From NCBI RefSeq assembly GCF_041468085.1, contig NZ_CP121014.1, positions 434,001 to 498,000 on the forward strand: a DNA stretch of 64,000 bases, given 5' to 3'. The notes under the pieces are model-generated. The model was given only the letters and a program-made list of their open reading frames with translations. It had not been told where the DNA came from and did no database searches. A program made the translations under genes and the position numbers. Below, piece after piece: positions 1 through 22,739 of the stretch. Origin of the DNA: Tistrella mobilis (GTDB taxonomy: Bacteria > Pseudomonadota > Alphaproteobacteria > Tistrellales > Tistrellaceae). Each line of letters opens with the position of its first letter. The first letter of the stretch is position 1.

Positions 1-3000
1 GCGGCGATTCGATCCAAAGCCTGCAACTGGTCGCCCGTGCCCGCGCGGCGGGGCTGAAGCTCACCACCCGGCAGATCCTGGAACATCCGCGGATCAAGGA
101 TCTGGCCCGGCTTGCCGTTCCGATCAGCGAAACGCCTGATCTTCCGGTGGCCGATGGCGCGGCCGCCGATCCCTTCGCGGCCGTCCGCCAGGTCTTCGCC
201 GAGCTGGGCGAGCCTTTCGACGCGGTCGAGGATGTCTATCCCGCCACCCCTCTGCAACAGGGCCTGCTGTTCCACGCCCGCACCGGTGCCCGCGACGGGC
301 TTTATGTCAACCAGCTGCGCATCACCGTCGACGGCCCGGTCGATCGGCAGGCGCTGGCCGGCGCCTGGCGGGCGGCGATCGCCCGCCATCCGATCCTGCG
401 CACGCGTTTCGAATGGCGGCATGGCGGCGAGGCCTTGCAGGTTGTCCAGCGCGTCGCTGAACCGGTGGTGATCGAAGAGGATCACGGCCTTGCCGACCTG
501 GCGGCGCATGAGAGCCGGCTTCGCGCCTGGCGGGCGGAAGATCTGGCCCGCGGCTTCGATCTCACCCGCGCGCCGCTGGCCCGGCTCGCCATCCTCCGCC
601 GTCCCGATGGCGGCAACGAGCTGATCTGGACCGCCCATCACGTCATCACCGACGGCTGGAGCACCGCGCGGCTGCTGGCCGAAATCGCCACCGACTATGC
701 CGCCCGCCGGGCCGGCGGCGTGGCCGATATCCCGGCGCCGCGCCCCTGGCGCGACTATGTCGCCTGGGCGGCCGCCCGCCCCGATGCGGCGGCGTGGTGG
801 CAGGAACAGGCGGCGCGGCTGGCCGATCCGGTGACGCTGGCCACCGCTTTCGGCGACGTCACCCCGGCCGAGCCGGCTGCAACCGATGATCATTTGATTA
901 TCCTGGATGACAATCTTTCGGAGTCTCTGCGACGTCTCGCCCGTCGGAACGGCGTGACCCTCGCCACGGTGATGCAGGGCGCCTGGGGCCTGTTGCTGGC
1001 CCGCGCGGGCGGCGGCCGGCAGGCGCTGTTCGGCATCACCACCGCCGGCCGCCCGCCCGAACTCGACGGGGTCGAGGCCATGCAGGGGCCGTTCATCAAC
1101 AGCCTGCCGCTGCTGGTCGACACCGCCCCGGGCCGGGCGCTCGGCGCCTGGCTGCGCGATCTCCATGCGCTGGGCGGCGCGCTGCGCGAGGTGGAACACA
1201 GCCCGCTGGCCCGGGTGCAGCGCTGGATGGGGCGGAGCGGCGATGCGCTGTTCGACAGCCTGCTGGTGTTCGAGAACTACCCCGCCGACCGCGCTTTGGG
1301 CGACACCGCCTTCGGCGGCCGCATCGCCGGGGTCGAGACCACCGAGCGCACCCATTACCCGCTGACGCTCGCCATCGCGCCCGATGCCGCCATCACCCTG
1401 GGCTTCGGCTTCGATCCGGCGCGGCTGCCGGCCGATCTGGTGGCGCGGATCGCCGGCCTTTATCGCGACCTGCTGGGGCGTCTGGCGGAAGCGGCCGATG
1501 ATACGCCTCTCGGCGCGCTCCGCCTCACCGACCAGGGCATGCCAGAGGTCAACGCCCCCGCAAGCCCGGACGTCGTCACCCGCATCGCCGCCCGGATCGC
1601 CGCCACCCCCGCGACCATCGCGCTCCGCACGGGCGGCGAGGGCTGCGACTACGCCACCCTCGGCCACCAGGCCGGCGGGATCGCGCGGCGCCTGCGCTCT
1701 GCCCCTGCCACCGCAAACCTGGATCCCGGCCTTCGCCGGGATGACGGGGGAGAGGAAGGAGGGCAGGCCGGCGCCGCCGTGCCGGCCATGAACGCCGCAT
1801 CGCCGCTGTCACACGATGAGGGCGCCACTCTCGGCCACCAGGCCGGCGGGATCGCGCGGCGCCTGCGCTCTGCCCCTGCCACCGCAAACCTGGATCCCGG
1901 CCTTCGCCGGGATGACGGGGGAGAGGAAGGAGGGCAGGCCGGCGCCGCCGTGCCGGCCATGAACGCCGCATCGCCGCTGTCACACGATGAGGGCGCCACC
2001 CTCGGCCACCAGGCCGGCGGGATCGCGCGGCGCCTGCGCTCTGCCCCTGCCACCGCAAACCTGGATCCCGGCCTTCGCCGGGATGACGGGGGAGAGGAAG
2101 GAGGGCAGGGCGGCGCCGCCGTGCCGGCCATGAACGCCGCATCGCCGCTGTCACACGATGAGGGCGCCACCCTCGGCCACCAGGCCGGCGGGATCGCGCG
2201 GCGCCTGCGCTCTGCCCCTGCCACCGCAAACCTGGATCCCGGCCTTCGCCGGGATGACGGGGGAGAGGAAGGAGGGCAGGCCGGCGCCGCCGTGCCGGCC
2301 ATGAACGCCGCATCGCCGCTGTCACACGATGAGGGCGCCACCCTCGGCCACCAGGCCGGCGGGATTGCGCGGCGGCTGATCACGGCCCCTGCCACCGCAA
2401 ACCTGGATCCCGGCCTTCGCCGGGATGACGGGGGAGAGGAAGGAGGGCAGGGCGGCGCCGCCGTGCCGGCCATGGCCGCCCCATCGCCGCTGTCACACGA
2501 GGGCGGTGCCGTTCCGTTCTCCAAAATCAATACCGTCATCCCGGCGAAGGCCGGGATCCAGGTTCCTCACCGCCCGAAGAACATTGCCGATCGGGCCACT
2601 GCCGAGGGGCACCTCCTGCCCCCCGACACCCCCATCGGTCTCTGCGTCACGCGCGGGCCCGACCTCGTCGCCGGCTTCCTGGGCATTCTGGCGGCGGGCG
2701 GGGCGGTGCTGGCGCTGGATCCCGATCTGCCGGATGCCCGGCTGCATCTCATGCTGGAAGATGCCGGCGTGACCCGGGTGGTGGTCGATGCCATGGGCCG
2801 CGCGCGCCTCTCTGGCCTTGCCCGGGATCTGATCCTCGTCGACGTCGCGGGCGAGGGCGCGCCGCTGGTCGTCGCCCATCTTCACCCTGACCGAATCGCC
2901 TATCTGATCTACACCTCCGGCTCCACCGGCCGGCCCAAGCCGGTTGCGGTGTCGCATGGCGCGCTGGCGGTTCATGTCGATGACTACATCGCCGGATATG

Positions 3001-5569
3001 GGTTGACCGCAGAGGATCGCGTGCTGCAGGTCTCGACCTTCGGCTTCGATGCCGCGATCGAGCAGCTGCTGCCCGCCCTCACCATCGGGGCACGGGTGGT
3101 GATGCGCGGTCCCACCCTCTGGTCGGCGGAAGAAATCACCGCCGAACTGGCCGCCGAGGCGGTGACGGTCGCCTATCTGCCCACCGGCTATTGGCGGATG
3201 TGGCAGGCGGCGCCGGGCCGGGCGGATCTGCCCGCCCTCCGCCTGGTCACCACCGGCGGCGAGGCGCTGGCCGGGGCGGCGCTGGCCGACTGGCTGGCGG
3301 GCCCCCTCGGCCACGTGCCCTTCCTGAACAGCTATGGCCCGACCGAGGCGACCATCACCGTCTCGGCCCATCGCAGCCGGGCGGCCGACGCCCTGCTGCC
3401 GGTGGTGCCGATCGGCACCGCCTGGGGCGGGCGGAGCCTCGCCGTCCTGGATGCCGAGGGCGACCCGGTTCCGGAAGGCGGAACCGGTGAACTCTGCATC
3501 GGCGGCCCGGCGCTGGCCCGCGGCTATCCGGGCCGGCCGGGGCTGACCGCCGAACGCTTCGTGCCGGCCCCCGGCGGCGGCCGCCTCTACCGCACCGGCG
3601 ATCTGGCCCGCCGGGGCCCCGACGGCGCGATCCGCTTCCTGGGCCGCATGGACGGACAGATCAAGCTCCGCGGCTTCCGCATCGAGCCGGGCGAGATCGA
3701 GGCCGCCTTGCGCAACGAGGCCGGCATCCGCGATGCCGTGGTGGTTCTGGCGGATCAGGGCCGGGATGGCGAGGCCGCACGGCTCGTGGCCTATGTCACC
3801 GGCACGGCCGATCCCGACCGGCTGAAACAGGCCCTCGGCCACCGTCTGCCCGGCCATATGGTGCCGCAGGCGATCGTGGTGCTCGACCGGCTGCCGCTGA
3901 CCCCGGCCGGCAAGCTCGACCGCAAGGCGCTGCCGGCCCCGGAGGCACCCCCGGCGCTGCCGGTCACCCTGCCGCGCGATGCCGTCGAAACCGCTCTGCT
4001 CGATCTGTGGCGCGGCCTGCTGGGGCGCGCGGATTTCGGCATCGACGATGACGTCTTCGACCTCGGCGCCGATTCGATCCTCAGCCTGCAGCTGGTCTCG
4101 CGCGCCCGCCGTGCCGGGCTGGTGCTGACCCCCGCCCGGGTCTTCGAACATCCCCGCATCCGCGACCTCGCGGCCGCGGCCGGCCGCATCGACGCGGCGG
4201 GGGGCGGCGGGATCCTGGCGCAGGGCGACATCATCGGCCGCGCCCTGCCGCTCACCCCCATCCAGGCGGCCTTCTTCGAGATGTACCCGCAAGGTCCGTC
4301 GCACTGGAACCAGTCCGTGCTGCTCACCATCGACGGATCGGTCGGGCCCGACGATCTCCGCGATGCGCTCGACGCGCTGGTTGCCGCCCAGGATGCCCTG
4401 CGCCTGCGCTTCGCCACCGACGGTCAGGGGCGCTGGACCCAGAGCGTTGCACCGGACGAGACGGCAGAACTGCTCCGGGTCATGGCGATCGGCGACGAGG
4501 CGGCCGATCTGGACCGGGCGGGCGAGGCGATCCAGGCCTCGCTCGACATCCGTACCGGCCCGCTGATCCGCGCCGGGCTGTTCCGCCGCCCATCGGGCGA
4601 CCGGCTGCTGATCGCCATCCACCATCTGGCGGTGGACGGTGTCTCGTGGCGGATCCTGCTCGAAGATCTGGCCCGCGGCGCCGCCACCCGCCCGGTTCTG
4701 CCCTGGAGCCGCTGGGTGGACGCCCAGGCGGCCTATGCCGCGGGGCCGGCCGTCGCCGCCGAACTGCCCTGGTGGCAGGCGGCCCTGGGCCAGGCCGCGC
4801 CGGCCTTCCCCGCCACCCGCAGCGGCGACCGCCGCCAACACGACCAGCTCTTCGACACCGCGCTCACCACCCGCCTGATCACCGATCTGCCGCGCCGCTG
4901 GCGGATCGGCGTCGACGAGGTGCTGCTCGCCGCACTCGCCGCCAGCCTCGCCGAGGCGGGTTCGCAACTGTTGGTATCTCTTGAAGGCCATGGTCGTGAA
5001 GAGGTTGTGGAAGGCGCCGATCTCAGCCGCACCATCGGCTGGTTCACCACCCGGTTCCCGGTGGTCGTGCCGGTGAGGGAGGATCCGGGCGACCTGCTCA
5101 CCGGGGTCAAATCCGCCCTGCGATCGGTGCCGGTCAAGGGGCTGAACTGGGGCTGGCTGCGCCATGGCGCCGATCCGGCGCTGGCCGCCGCCGCCCGGGC
5201 GCTGCCCGCGCCCGATATCGGCTTCAACTATCTGGGTCGGTTCGGCGAGGCCGGGGCCGGTGACGGGGCCGACAGCCGCTTCGGCTTCTCACGAGAGGCC
5301 GCCGGCCGCTCGGTGGGGGTCGAGACACCGGCGGGCCTGGCGCTCGACGTGAACGCGATGGTGGTCGACGGCCGGCTGTCGGTGTCGTGGCGCCACGATA
5401 CCGGCGCGCTTGGCCCCGACCGGCTGGCCGCCCTGGCCGGGCGTTTCGCGGTGCGGCTTGCCGCCCTCATCGACCACGCCCTTGCCAACGAGATGCGGGC
5501 CACCCCGCAGGATTTCGACATCGATATCGACCAGGACGCGCTCGACGACCTGCTCGCGGAGATCGACGG

Positions 5570-5573
<4 letters not shown>
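1..5573 (+). CDS. Non-ribosomal peptide synthetase, 5'-partial (PCP-C-A-PCP-E)
   Basis: The reading frame is open from position 3 and begins inside a carrier protein (GDSIQSLQLVARA), so the gene starts to the left of the window; the first internal ATG (147) is not the real start. Domains in order: truncated PCP; condensation (YPATPLQQGLLFH near 240, HHVITDG near 637); adenylation (YTSGSTGRPKP near 2911, YGPTEA near 3333, YRTGDLARRG near 3588, LTPAGKLDRKAL near 3898); PCP (LGADSILSLQ, with Ala in place of the usual second Gly); epimerization (HHLAVDGVSWR near 4620, NYLGRF near 5227). The module therefore adds one residue and converts it to the D form. The adenylation domain carries an extra stretch of about 300 residues between its N-terminal helix and the segment IGLCVTRG, made of tandem repeats. 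The stop overlaps the start of the next NRPS (ATGA), so the two are translationally coupled. Substrate specificity could not be assigned; the A4 region reads FDAAIEQ. Confidence 0.95.
1653..2505 (+). repeat. Five in-frame 171-bp tandem repeats inside an NRPS adenylation domain
   Basis: Copies start at 1653, 1824, 1995, 2166 and 2337, an exact 171-bp (57-codon) period; the last copy is diverged and shortened. Each unit includes a piece of genuine adenylation-domain sequence (ATLGHQAGGIARRL) followed by a copy of the genome's dispersed palindrome (translated PGLRRDDGG; palindromes at about 1727, 1898, 2069, 2240 and 2411) and an Ala/Ser-rich tail ending LSHDEG. The frame stays open throughout. 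The likeliest history is insertion of one palindromic element followed by tandem duplication. Confidence 0.95.
2532..2563 (-). repeat. Dispersed palindromic element, opposite orientation, inside NRPS
   Basis: A further copy of the palindrome (ATCCCGGCGAAGGCCGGGAT core), inverted relative to the five copies in the tandem array just upstream and also in frame within the adenylation domain. A pair of oppositely oriented palindromes is the arrangement also seen at 48925-49101 and in the two large arrays. Confidence 0.85.
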
Positions 5574-17344
<11,771 letters not shown>

Positions 17345-19583
17345 CCCCGCCGGCCCATCACCACCGCCTTCGTCCGGCACCGCCTTCGTCCGGCACCGCC
17401 TTCGTCCGGCACCGCCGTCGACCGTGGCCGCACCGTCCGACCACCACCACCGTTGACCGCCCCCGCACCGCCCGACCACCACCGCCCCTGTCCGACACCA
17501 CCGCCGACCATGTCCGCACAAAAGAAACACCGTCATCCCCGCGAAGGCGGGGATCCAGGTAGGCCTCCACAGGAATGATCGATGACCGCTCGCGACCACC
17601 TCCCTGTCAGCCCCCTGCCGCTCCCGTCCTCCCGGCCGGCGCCCGGTTTGTCGGCGGTCTTCGCACGGCGACAAACCTGGATCCCCGCCTTCGCGGGGAT
17701 GACGGTAGAGGGGGTGTGCGCAGGCGGGCAGGGGCGGCGCCGGACATGACCGCCGGAATGATCAATGACCGCTCGCGACCACGCCCCTGTCAGCCCCCTG
17801 CCGCCCCCGTCATCCCGGCCGGCGCCCACCATGTCGCCGTCCTCCACACGGCGGCAAACCTGGATCCCCGCCTACGCGGGGATGACGGTAGAGGGGGTGT
17901 GCGCAGGCGGGCAGGAGCGGCGCCGGACATGACTGCCGGGTTCTGCGGCAACGATCGAACGTGCCCGCCGCCTCGCCACCGTCCGCCACCGCCGTCGATC
18001 GTGTCCGTACCGTCCAACCGCCACCGCCACCGCCGCTGTCCGCCACCGCCGTCGACCACCCCCACACCGCCCAACCACCACTGCCCCTGTCCGACACCAC
18101 CGCCGACCATGTCCGCACAAAAGAAACACCGTCATCCCCGCGAAGGCGGGGATCCAGGTAGGCCTCCACAGGAATGATCGATGACCGCTCGCGACCACCT
18201 CCCTGTCAGCCCCCTGCCGCTCCCGTCCTCCCGGCCGGTGCCCGGTTTGTCGGTGTTCTTCGCACGGCGACAAACCTGGATCCCCGCCTTCGCGGGGATG
18301 ACGGTGGAGGGGGGGGTGCGCAGGCGGGCAGGGGCGGCGCCGGACATGACCGCCGGAATGATCAATGACCGCTCGCGACCACGCCCCTGTCAGCCCCCTG
18401 CCGCCCCCGTCATCCCGGCCGGCGCCCACCATGTCGCCGTCCTCCACACGGCGGCAAACCTGGATCCCCGCCTACGCGGGGATGACGGTAGAGGGGGTGT
18501 GCGCAGGCGGGCAGGAGCGGCGCCGGACATGACGGCCGGGTTCTGCGGGAACGATCGAACGTGCTCGCCACCGTCCGCCACCGCCGTCGATCGTGTCCGT
18601 ACCGTCCAACCACCGCCGCCGCTGTCCGACACCGCCGTCGATCGTGTCCGTACCGTCCAACCACCGCCGCCGCTGTCCGACACCGCCGTTGACCATCCCC
18701 GCACCGTCCAACCACCGCCGCCCCTGTCCGACACCATCGCTGACCGTGTCCGCACAAAAGAAACACCGTCATCCCCGCGAAGGCGGGGATCCAGGTAGGC
18801 CTCCACAGGAATGATCGATGACCGCTCGCGACCACCTCCCTGTCAGCCCCCTGCCGCTCCCGTCCTCCCGGCCGGCGCCCGGTTTGTCGGTGTTCTTCGC
18901 ACGGCGACAAACCTGGATCCCCGCCTTCGCGGGGATGACGGTAGAGGGGGGTGTGCGCAGGCGGGCAGGAGCGGCGCCGGACATGACTGCCGGGTTCTGC
19001 GGCAACGATCGAACGTGCCCGCCGCCTCGCCACCGTCCGCCACCGCCGTCGATCGTGTCCGTACCGTCCAACCGCCACCGCCACCGCCGCTGTCCGACAC
19101 CGCCGTCGACCACCCCCACACCGTCCAACCACCGCCGCCCCTGTCCGACACCATCGCCGACCGTGTCCGCACAAAAGAAACACCGTCATCCCCGCGAAGG
19201 CGGGGATCCAGGTAGGCCTCCACAGGAATGATCGATGACCGCTCGCGACCACCTCCCTGTCAGCCCCCTGACGCCCCCGTCATCCCGGCCGGCGCCCACC
19301 GTGTCGCCGTCCTCCACACGGCGACAAACCTGGATCCCCGCATTCGCGGGGATGACGGTAGAGGGGGTGTGCGCAGGCGGGTGGGGGTGGTGTCGGACAT
19401 GACCACAGGACTGACGATGAACGCCGCTCGCGACCACGCCCCTGTCAGCCGCCCGATGCCCTCGTCATCCCGGCCGGATGCCGCCTTCGCCCGGAGGACG
19501 ATGACGGGGCCGTGGGCGGGCGGGCAGGGGGCGCGGGCAGCCGAACCGGCATCATCCTTCGCATCACATTCGGGAGACCCCGC
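17345..19583. repeat. Composite palindromic repeat array A (no gene)
   Basis: No credible gene. Ten 32-bp palindromes lie at 17529, 17675, 17858, 18128, 18274, 18458, 18765, 18911, 19182 and 19328, with core ATCCCCGC and GCGGGGAT arms. Orientation is not random: one forward copy, about 115 bp, then one or two inverted copies. Larger units restart at each CACAAAAGAAACACCGTCAT (about 17517, 18115, 18752 and 19169). Between them are CCG/ACC-rich low-complexity stretches, and near the left end a 16-bp unit CCGCCTTCGTCCGGCA is tandemly repeated. Open frames here on both strands translate to PRLRGDDG-type strings and are artefacts. The array separates the NRPS genes from the tailoring genes. Confidence 0.93.
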
Positions 19584-20612
19584 ATGACCGTGACACCCCT
19601 GCCCACCCGTTTCGTGCCGGAGGTTGCGGTCACCCCCGGCCCGGCCGCCGGCGAGGCGACGCTGCATCTGGAGGAGGTGGCCGATCCCGCCCTTCTGCTC
19701 GACGGGGCGGCGGCCCTGCTCGGGCGGCTGTCGGCCCGCCATCCCGCCGCCACCACCCTGGTTCTGGCCGGGGCGGGGTGGGCGGCGGTGGCGCCGGGGC
19801 TGCGTGCCCGCGGTCTGGCGCTCAGCGATCCGGCCGGGCGGCTGGTGCTGCCGGTCGATCTGCTCTGGCAGCAGCCGGCGGGTTTCGCACCGCAGGTGCC
19901 GCCCGTGCCCTATCCCGCGCGGCCGGTGCTCTCGGGCGCCTTCCGTCATCCGCAGCGCCCGCCCAAGCCCCAGGGCGAAGTCTATCGCCGCTTCGTGCCC
20001 TGGCTCGGCCTCGACATCTCGTTCCGCGCTGCCGGTCTGGATACCGATCTCGATCTGGTGCACCGCTGGATGAACGATCCGCGCGTCGCCGCGATCTGGG
20101 AAGAGGCGGGGCCGATCGACCATCACCGCGCCTATCTGTCGGGCCTGGTCGCCGACCCGCATATGATCCCGATGATCGGCTGTTTCGGCGACCGGCCCTT
20201 CGGCTATTTCGAGATCTACTGGGCGAAGGAGAACCGCATCGCGCCCTTTTACGATGCGCAGGATTACGACCGCGGCTGGCATGTGCTGGTCGGTGACGAC
20301 AGCTTTCGCGGCCGCCAATACGTCGCCGCCTGGCTGCCCTCGCTGATGCATTACCTGTTCCTCGACGATCCGCGCACCACGCGCATTGTGGGTGAACCGC
20401 GGTCTGATCACAGCCAACAGTTGCGAAACCTGGATCGCGGCGGCTTCGCCCGGATCAAGGATTTCGATTTCCCCCACAAGCGCGCCACCCTGGTGATGCT
20501 GCTGCGCGAGCGCTTTTTCGGCGACCGGCTCTGGCTGCCCGATTTCGCGACCGCAAGCCCCGACATCTGGGCCGCCGCCGCCACCCCCGAACCGAGGACG
20601 ATCGCCCGATGA
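19584..20612 (+). CDS. Siderophore hydroxamate N-acyltransferase (IucB/VbsA-type GNAT)
   Basis: 342 residues. The ATG at 19584 is preceded by GGGAG seven bases upstream and is preferred to 19512, which lies in the repeat array. The C-terminal 200 residues match the acetyltransferase family that acylates N-hydroxylysine or N-hydroxyornithine: LDTDLDLVHRWMNDPRVAAIW, then YFEIYWAKENRIAPFY, DRGWHVLVGD, and GEPRSDHSQQLRNLDRGGF. The N-terminal 120 residues are the poorly conserved extension usual for this family. Acting after the monooxygenase encoded next, it would transfer an acyl group from acyl-CoA to the hydroxylamine and form the iron-binding hydroxamate. Its stop overlaps the next start (ATGA). 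The acyl group cannot be predicted. Confidence 0.88.
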   Translation: MTVTPLPTRFVPEVAVTPGPAAGEATLHLEEVADPALLLDGAAALLGRLSARHPAATTLVLAGAGWAAVAPGLRARGLALSDPAGRLVLPVDLLWQQPAGFAPQVPPVPYPARPVLSGAFRHPQRPPKPQGEVYRRFVPWLGLDISFRAAGLDTDLDLVHRWMNDPRVAAIWEEAGPIDHHRAYLSGLVADPHMIPMIGCFGDRPFGYFEIYWAKENRIAPFYDAQDYDRGWHVLVGDDSFRGRQYVAAWLPSLMHYLFLDDPRTTRIVGEPRSDHSQQLRNLDRGGFARIKDFDFPHKRATLVMLLRERFFGDRLWLPDFATASPDIWAAAATPEPRTIAR

Positions 20613-21940
20613 TCATCGACGACACCGCCGCCATGCTGGATGTGGCGGGCATCGGCTTCGGCCCCTCCAATCTGGCGCTGGCCATCGCGCTCGATGCGCT
20701 GGCGCCGGGCCGCCGGTCGTGCTTTTTCGAAAAACAGCCGGAATTCCGCTGGCATGGCGGCATGCTGCTGCCCGGCAGCCGGATGCAGGTCTCGTTCCTG
20801 AAGGATCTGGTCACGCTGCACGATCCCACCAGCCGCTTCACCTTCGTGAACTATCTCCACGCCCGCGGCCGGCTGGTGGACTTCATCAACCAGAAGACTT
20901 TTTTCCCCAGCCGGATTGAGTTCAACGACTATCTGTGCTGGGCGGCGGCGCAGTTCGAGGATCGCGCCACCTATGGAACGGAAGTTGTGGCTGTAGAGCC
21001 ATTTACAACCAATGGCCGTCTCACCGCCTTCGCGATCCGCATTGCCGATGCCGCCGGGCGTGAACGGGTGGTGCGGGCGCGGTCTGCCGTCGTCGCCATG
21101 GGCGGCCGGCCGCGCATCCCGGAGCCCTTCCGCCCGCTGAAGGGGGAGCCGCGCCTGTTCCATTCCTCGGGCTATCTGCGCCATCTGGACCGCATCCGCC
21201 TGGCCGATCAGGCGGGTGGCCGGGTGGCGGTGATCGGTGGCGGGCAGAGTGCGGCGGAAATCTTTTCGGATATACGCAGCCGGTTTCCGCGCGTAAAAGT
21301 CGATCTGGTCCTCCGCGCCGCGGCGCTCAAACCCGCCGATGACAGCCCGTTCGTGAACGAGATCTTCAACCCCGGCTTCACCGATCTGATCTTCTCGCAG
21401 GCCCCCGCCCGGCGGCGGGCGGTGATCGATGAATTCCGCGGCACCAATTATTCGGTCGTCGATCTCGATCTGATCCAGGCGATCTATGAAGACCTCTATC
21501 AGCAGAAGGTGACGGGGGAAGACCGGTTGCGCATCCGTGCCGGCCAGCGGATCACCGGCGTCTCGGCCGGGGAGGGCGGCATCACGCTCGCCACCCGCGA
21601 CACGCTTTCGGGGGCCGCTGCAACCGAAAGCTATCAGGCCGTCATCCTTGCCACCGGCTATGACCGCGATCTGCCGCGCGACCTTGTCGGCGCGCTCGAC
21701 CCCCATGTCACCGGCTGGGAGCCGGACCGGCTTTATCGTGTGCCCATGGCCGATCCGTCCGGGCCGGTGCTGCATCTCCAGGGCGCCTGTGAGGACAGTC
21801 ATGGGTTGAGTGACACTCTTCTTTCGGTTGTGGTGATCCGGGTGCATGAGATTGCCACCGCGCTGGCGGCGCATCTGGACCGGGTGGATGATGCGGCAGC
21901 CCCGGTGCGGCGGCCTGTACTGGCGGGGGCGGGTGGCTGA
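20609..21940 (+). CDS. L-ornithine/L-lysine N-monooxygenase (SidA/PvdA/IucD family)
   Basis: 443 residues, the usual length for the family. The FAD-binding motif GIGFGPSNLALAIAL is at residues 14-28, the NADPH-binding motif VAVIGGGQSAAEIF at about 205-218, and the C-terminal ATGYDRDLP motif at about 348-356. The MQVSFLKDLVTLHDPTS segment near residue 65 is characteristic of ornithine N5-hydroxylases. It would hydroxylate the side-chain amine of ornithine (more likely) or lysine before acylation by the upstream GNAT, giving the hydroxamate monomer for the NRPS. It is translationally coupled to the acyltransferase. Confidence 0.93.
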   Translation: MIIDDTAAMLDVAGIGFGPSNLALAIALDALAPGRRSCFFEKQPEFRWHGGMLLPGSRMQVSFLKDLVTLHDPTSRFTFVNYLHARGRLVDFINQKTFFPSRIEFNDYLCWAAAQFEDRATYGTEVVAVEPFTTNGRLTAFAIRIADAAGRERVVRARSAVVAMGGRPRIPEPFRPLKGEPRLFHSSGYLRHLDRIRLADQAGGRVAVIGGGQSAAEIFSDIRSRFPRVKVDLVLRAAALKPADDSPFVNEIFNPGFTDLIFSQAPARRRAVIDEFRGTNYSVVDLDLIQAIYEDLYQQKVTGEDRLRIRAGQRITGVSAGEGGITLATRDTLSGAAATESYQAVILATGYDRDLPRDLVGALDPHVTGWEPDRLYRVPMADPSGPVLHLQGACEDSHGLSDTLLSVVVIRVHEIATALAAHLDRVDDAAAPVRRPVLAGAGG

Positions 21941-21943
21941 CCA

Positions 21944-22702
21944 ATGATTCCGGCCCTTCTCCCGCTCGACCCGTTCCTCACCGGCGATTACGCCGGCCAT
22001 CGCGACAGTTTCGCCCTGGCGGCCGAGGATGGGGAGGCGGGGGTTCCGCTCGCCGATGCCGCGGCGGTGGGCGCGGCGCTCACCGCCTTCACCGCCCCGC
22101 TCGGGCCCGCCCGGCGGGTGGCGGCGGTGTCGCAATGGACAAAGTCGTATTTTGCGGCACTGACTCTTCCTTCGGTTGCAGCGACGCTCCTGCTCGATTG
22201 CGATCTGCCGCTGGCGCCGGCCGGCGGCATCACCATGGTGCTGGCCGAAACCGGCCGTCCCTCCCGCTTCCGCCTGCCCGGCGACGCCCTGCCGCTCGGC
22301 CCCGACCGGCGGGAGACGGGGTGCGGCTTCACCCGGTTTTCCGGGCTGATCGACGACCATCTGGCGGTGATCATTCCGGTTTTCGCCGCGGCGGGCGGGG
22401 TGCCCCAGCGGATGATCTGGTCCAACGCCGCCGATTATCTGGACCGCGCCGCCCGTATGCTCGTGCCCCTGGCGGCCGCCTGGCCGGGGCGCGAGGCCGC
22501 GGCCGCGGGGCTTCAGGCCCTGCTTGCCGCACCCCATCGCCCCGACGGCAGCCCCAACCTGCTGCATGAACCTGTCCGCCTGATGAACGGCCTGCGCACC
22601 CGCAAGGTCTGCTGCCTGCGCTATGCCATGCCCGGCGAAGACTTCTGCGGCAGCTGCCCCAAACGCCGCCGCGCCGAAGCCGCCCGCACCGCGCGGGGGT
22701 AG
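21944..22702 (+). CDS. fhuF: FhuF-like ferric-siderophore reductase
   Basis: 252 residues, starting three bases after the monooxygenase stop. The C-terminus contains VCCLRYAMPGEDFCGSCP, an exact C-C-X10-C-X2-C pattern; this is the unusual [2Fe-2S] ligand arrangement that defines FhuF. A conserved W-x-K-x-Y (WTKSYFAAL) near residue 64 also fits. It should reduce Fe(III)-hydroxamate in the cytoplasm to release iron. Cluster context supports the role. Overall similarity outside the cysteine motif could not be measured here. Confidence 0.88.
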   Translation: MIPALLPLDPFLTGDYAGHRDSFALAAEDGEAGVPLADAAAVGAALTAFTAPLGPARRVAAVSQWTKSYFAALTLPSVAATLLLDCDLPLAPAGGITMVLAETGRPSRFRLPGDALPLGPDRRETGCGFTRFSGLIDDHLAVIIPVFAAAGGVPQRMIWSNAADYLDRAARMLVPLAAAWPGREAAAAGLQALLAAPHRPDGSPNLLHEPVRLMNGLRTRKVCCLRYAMPGEDFCGSCPKRRRAEAARTARG

Positions 22703-22739
22703 GGCGGGCCCCCCTCCGATTTCCGGACCTCCCCCCTGA

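Noticed and set aside
1576..2539. Long reverse-strand open frames (249 and 296 codons) across the NRPS repeats
   Set aside because: They arise because the 171-bp unit lacks stops in several frames. The translations are the repeat itself and the + strand frame carries intact NRPS motifs on both sides.
17345..17560. Attenuator or riboswitch after the NRPS
   Set aside because: The only structure is the repeated palindrome and CCG-rich low complexity; no conserved aptamer-like pattern was seen.
17345..19583. Numerous open frames with PRLRGDDG / EAYLDPRLRGDDG translations
   Set aside because: All are translations of the palindrome array, on both strands, with no ribosome sites and no conserved domain; they are well-known annotation artefacts of such elements.
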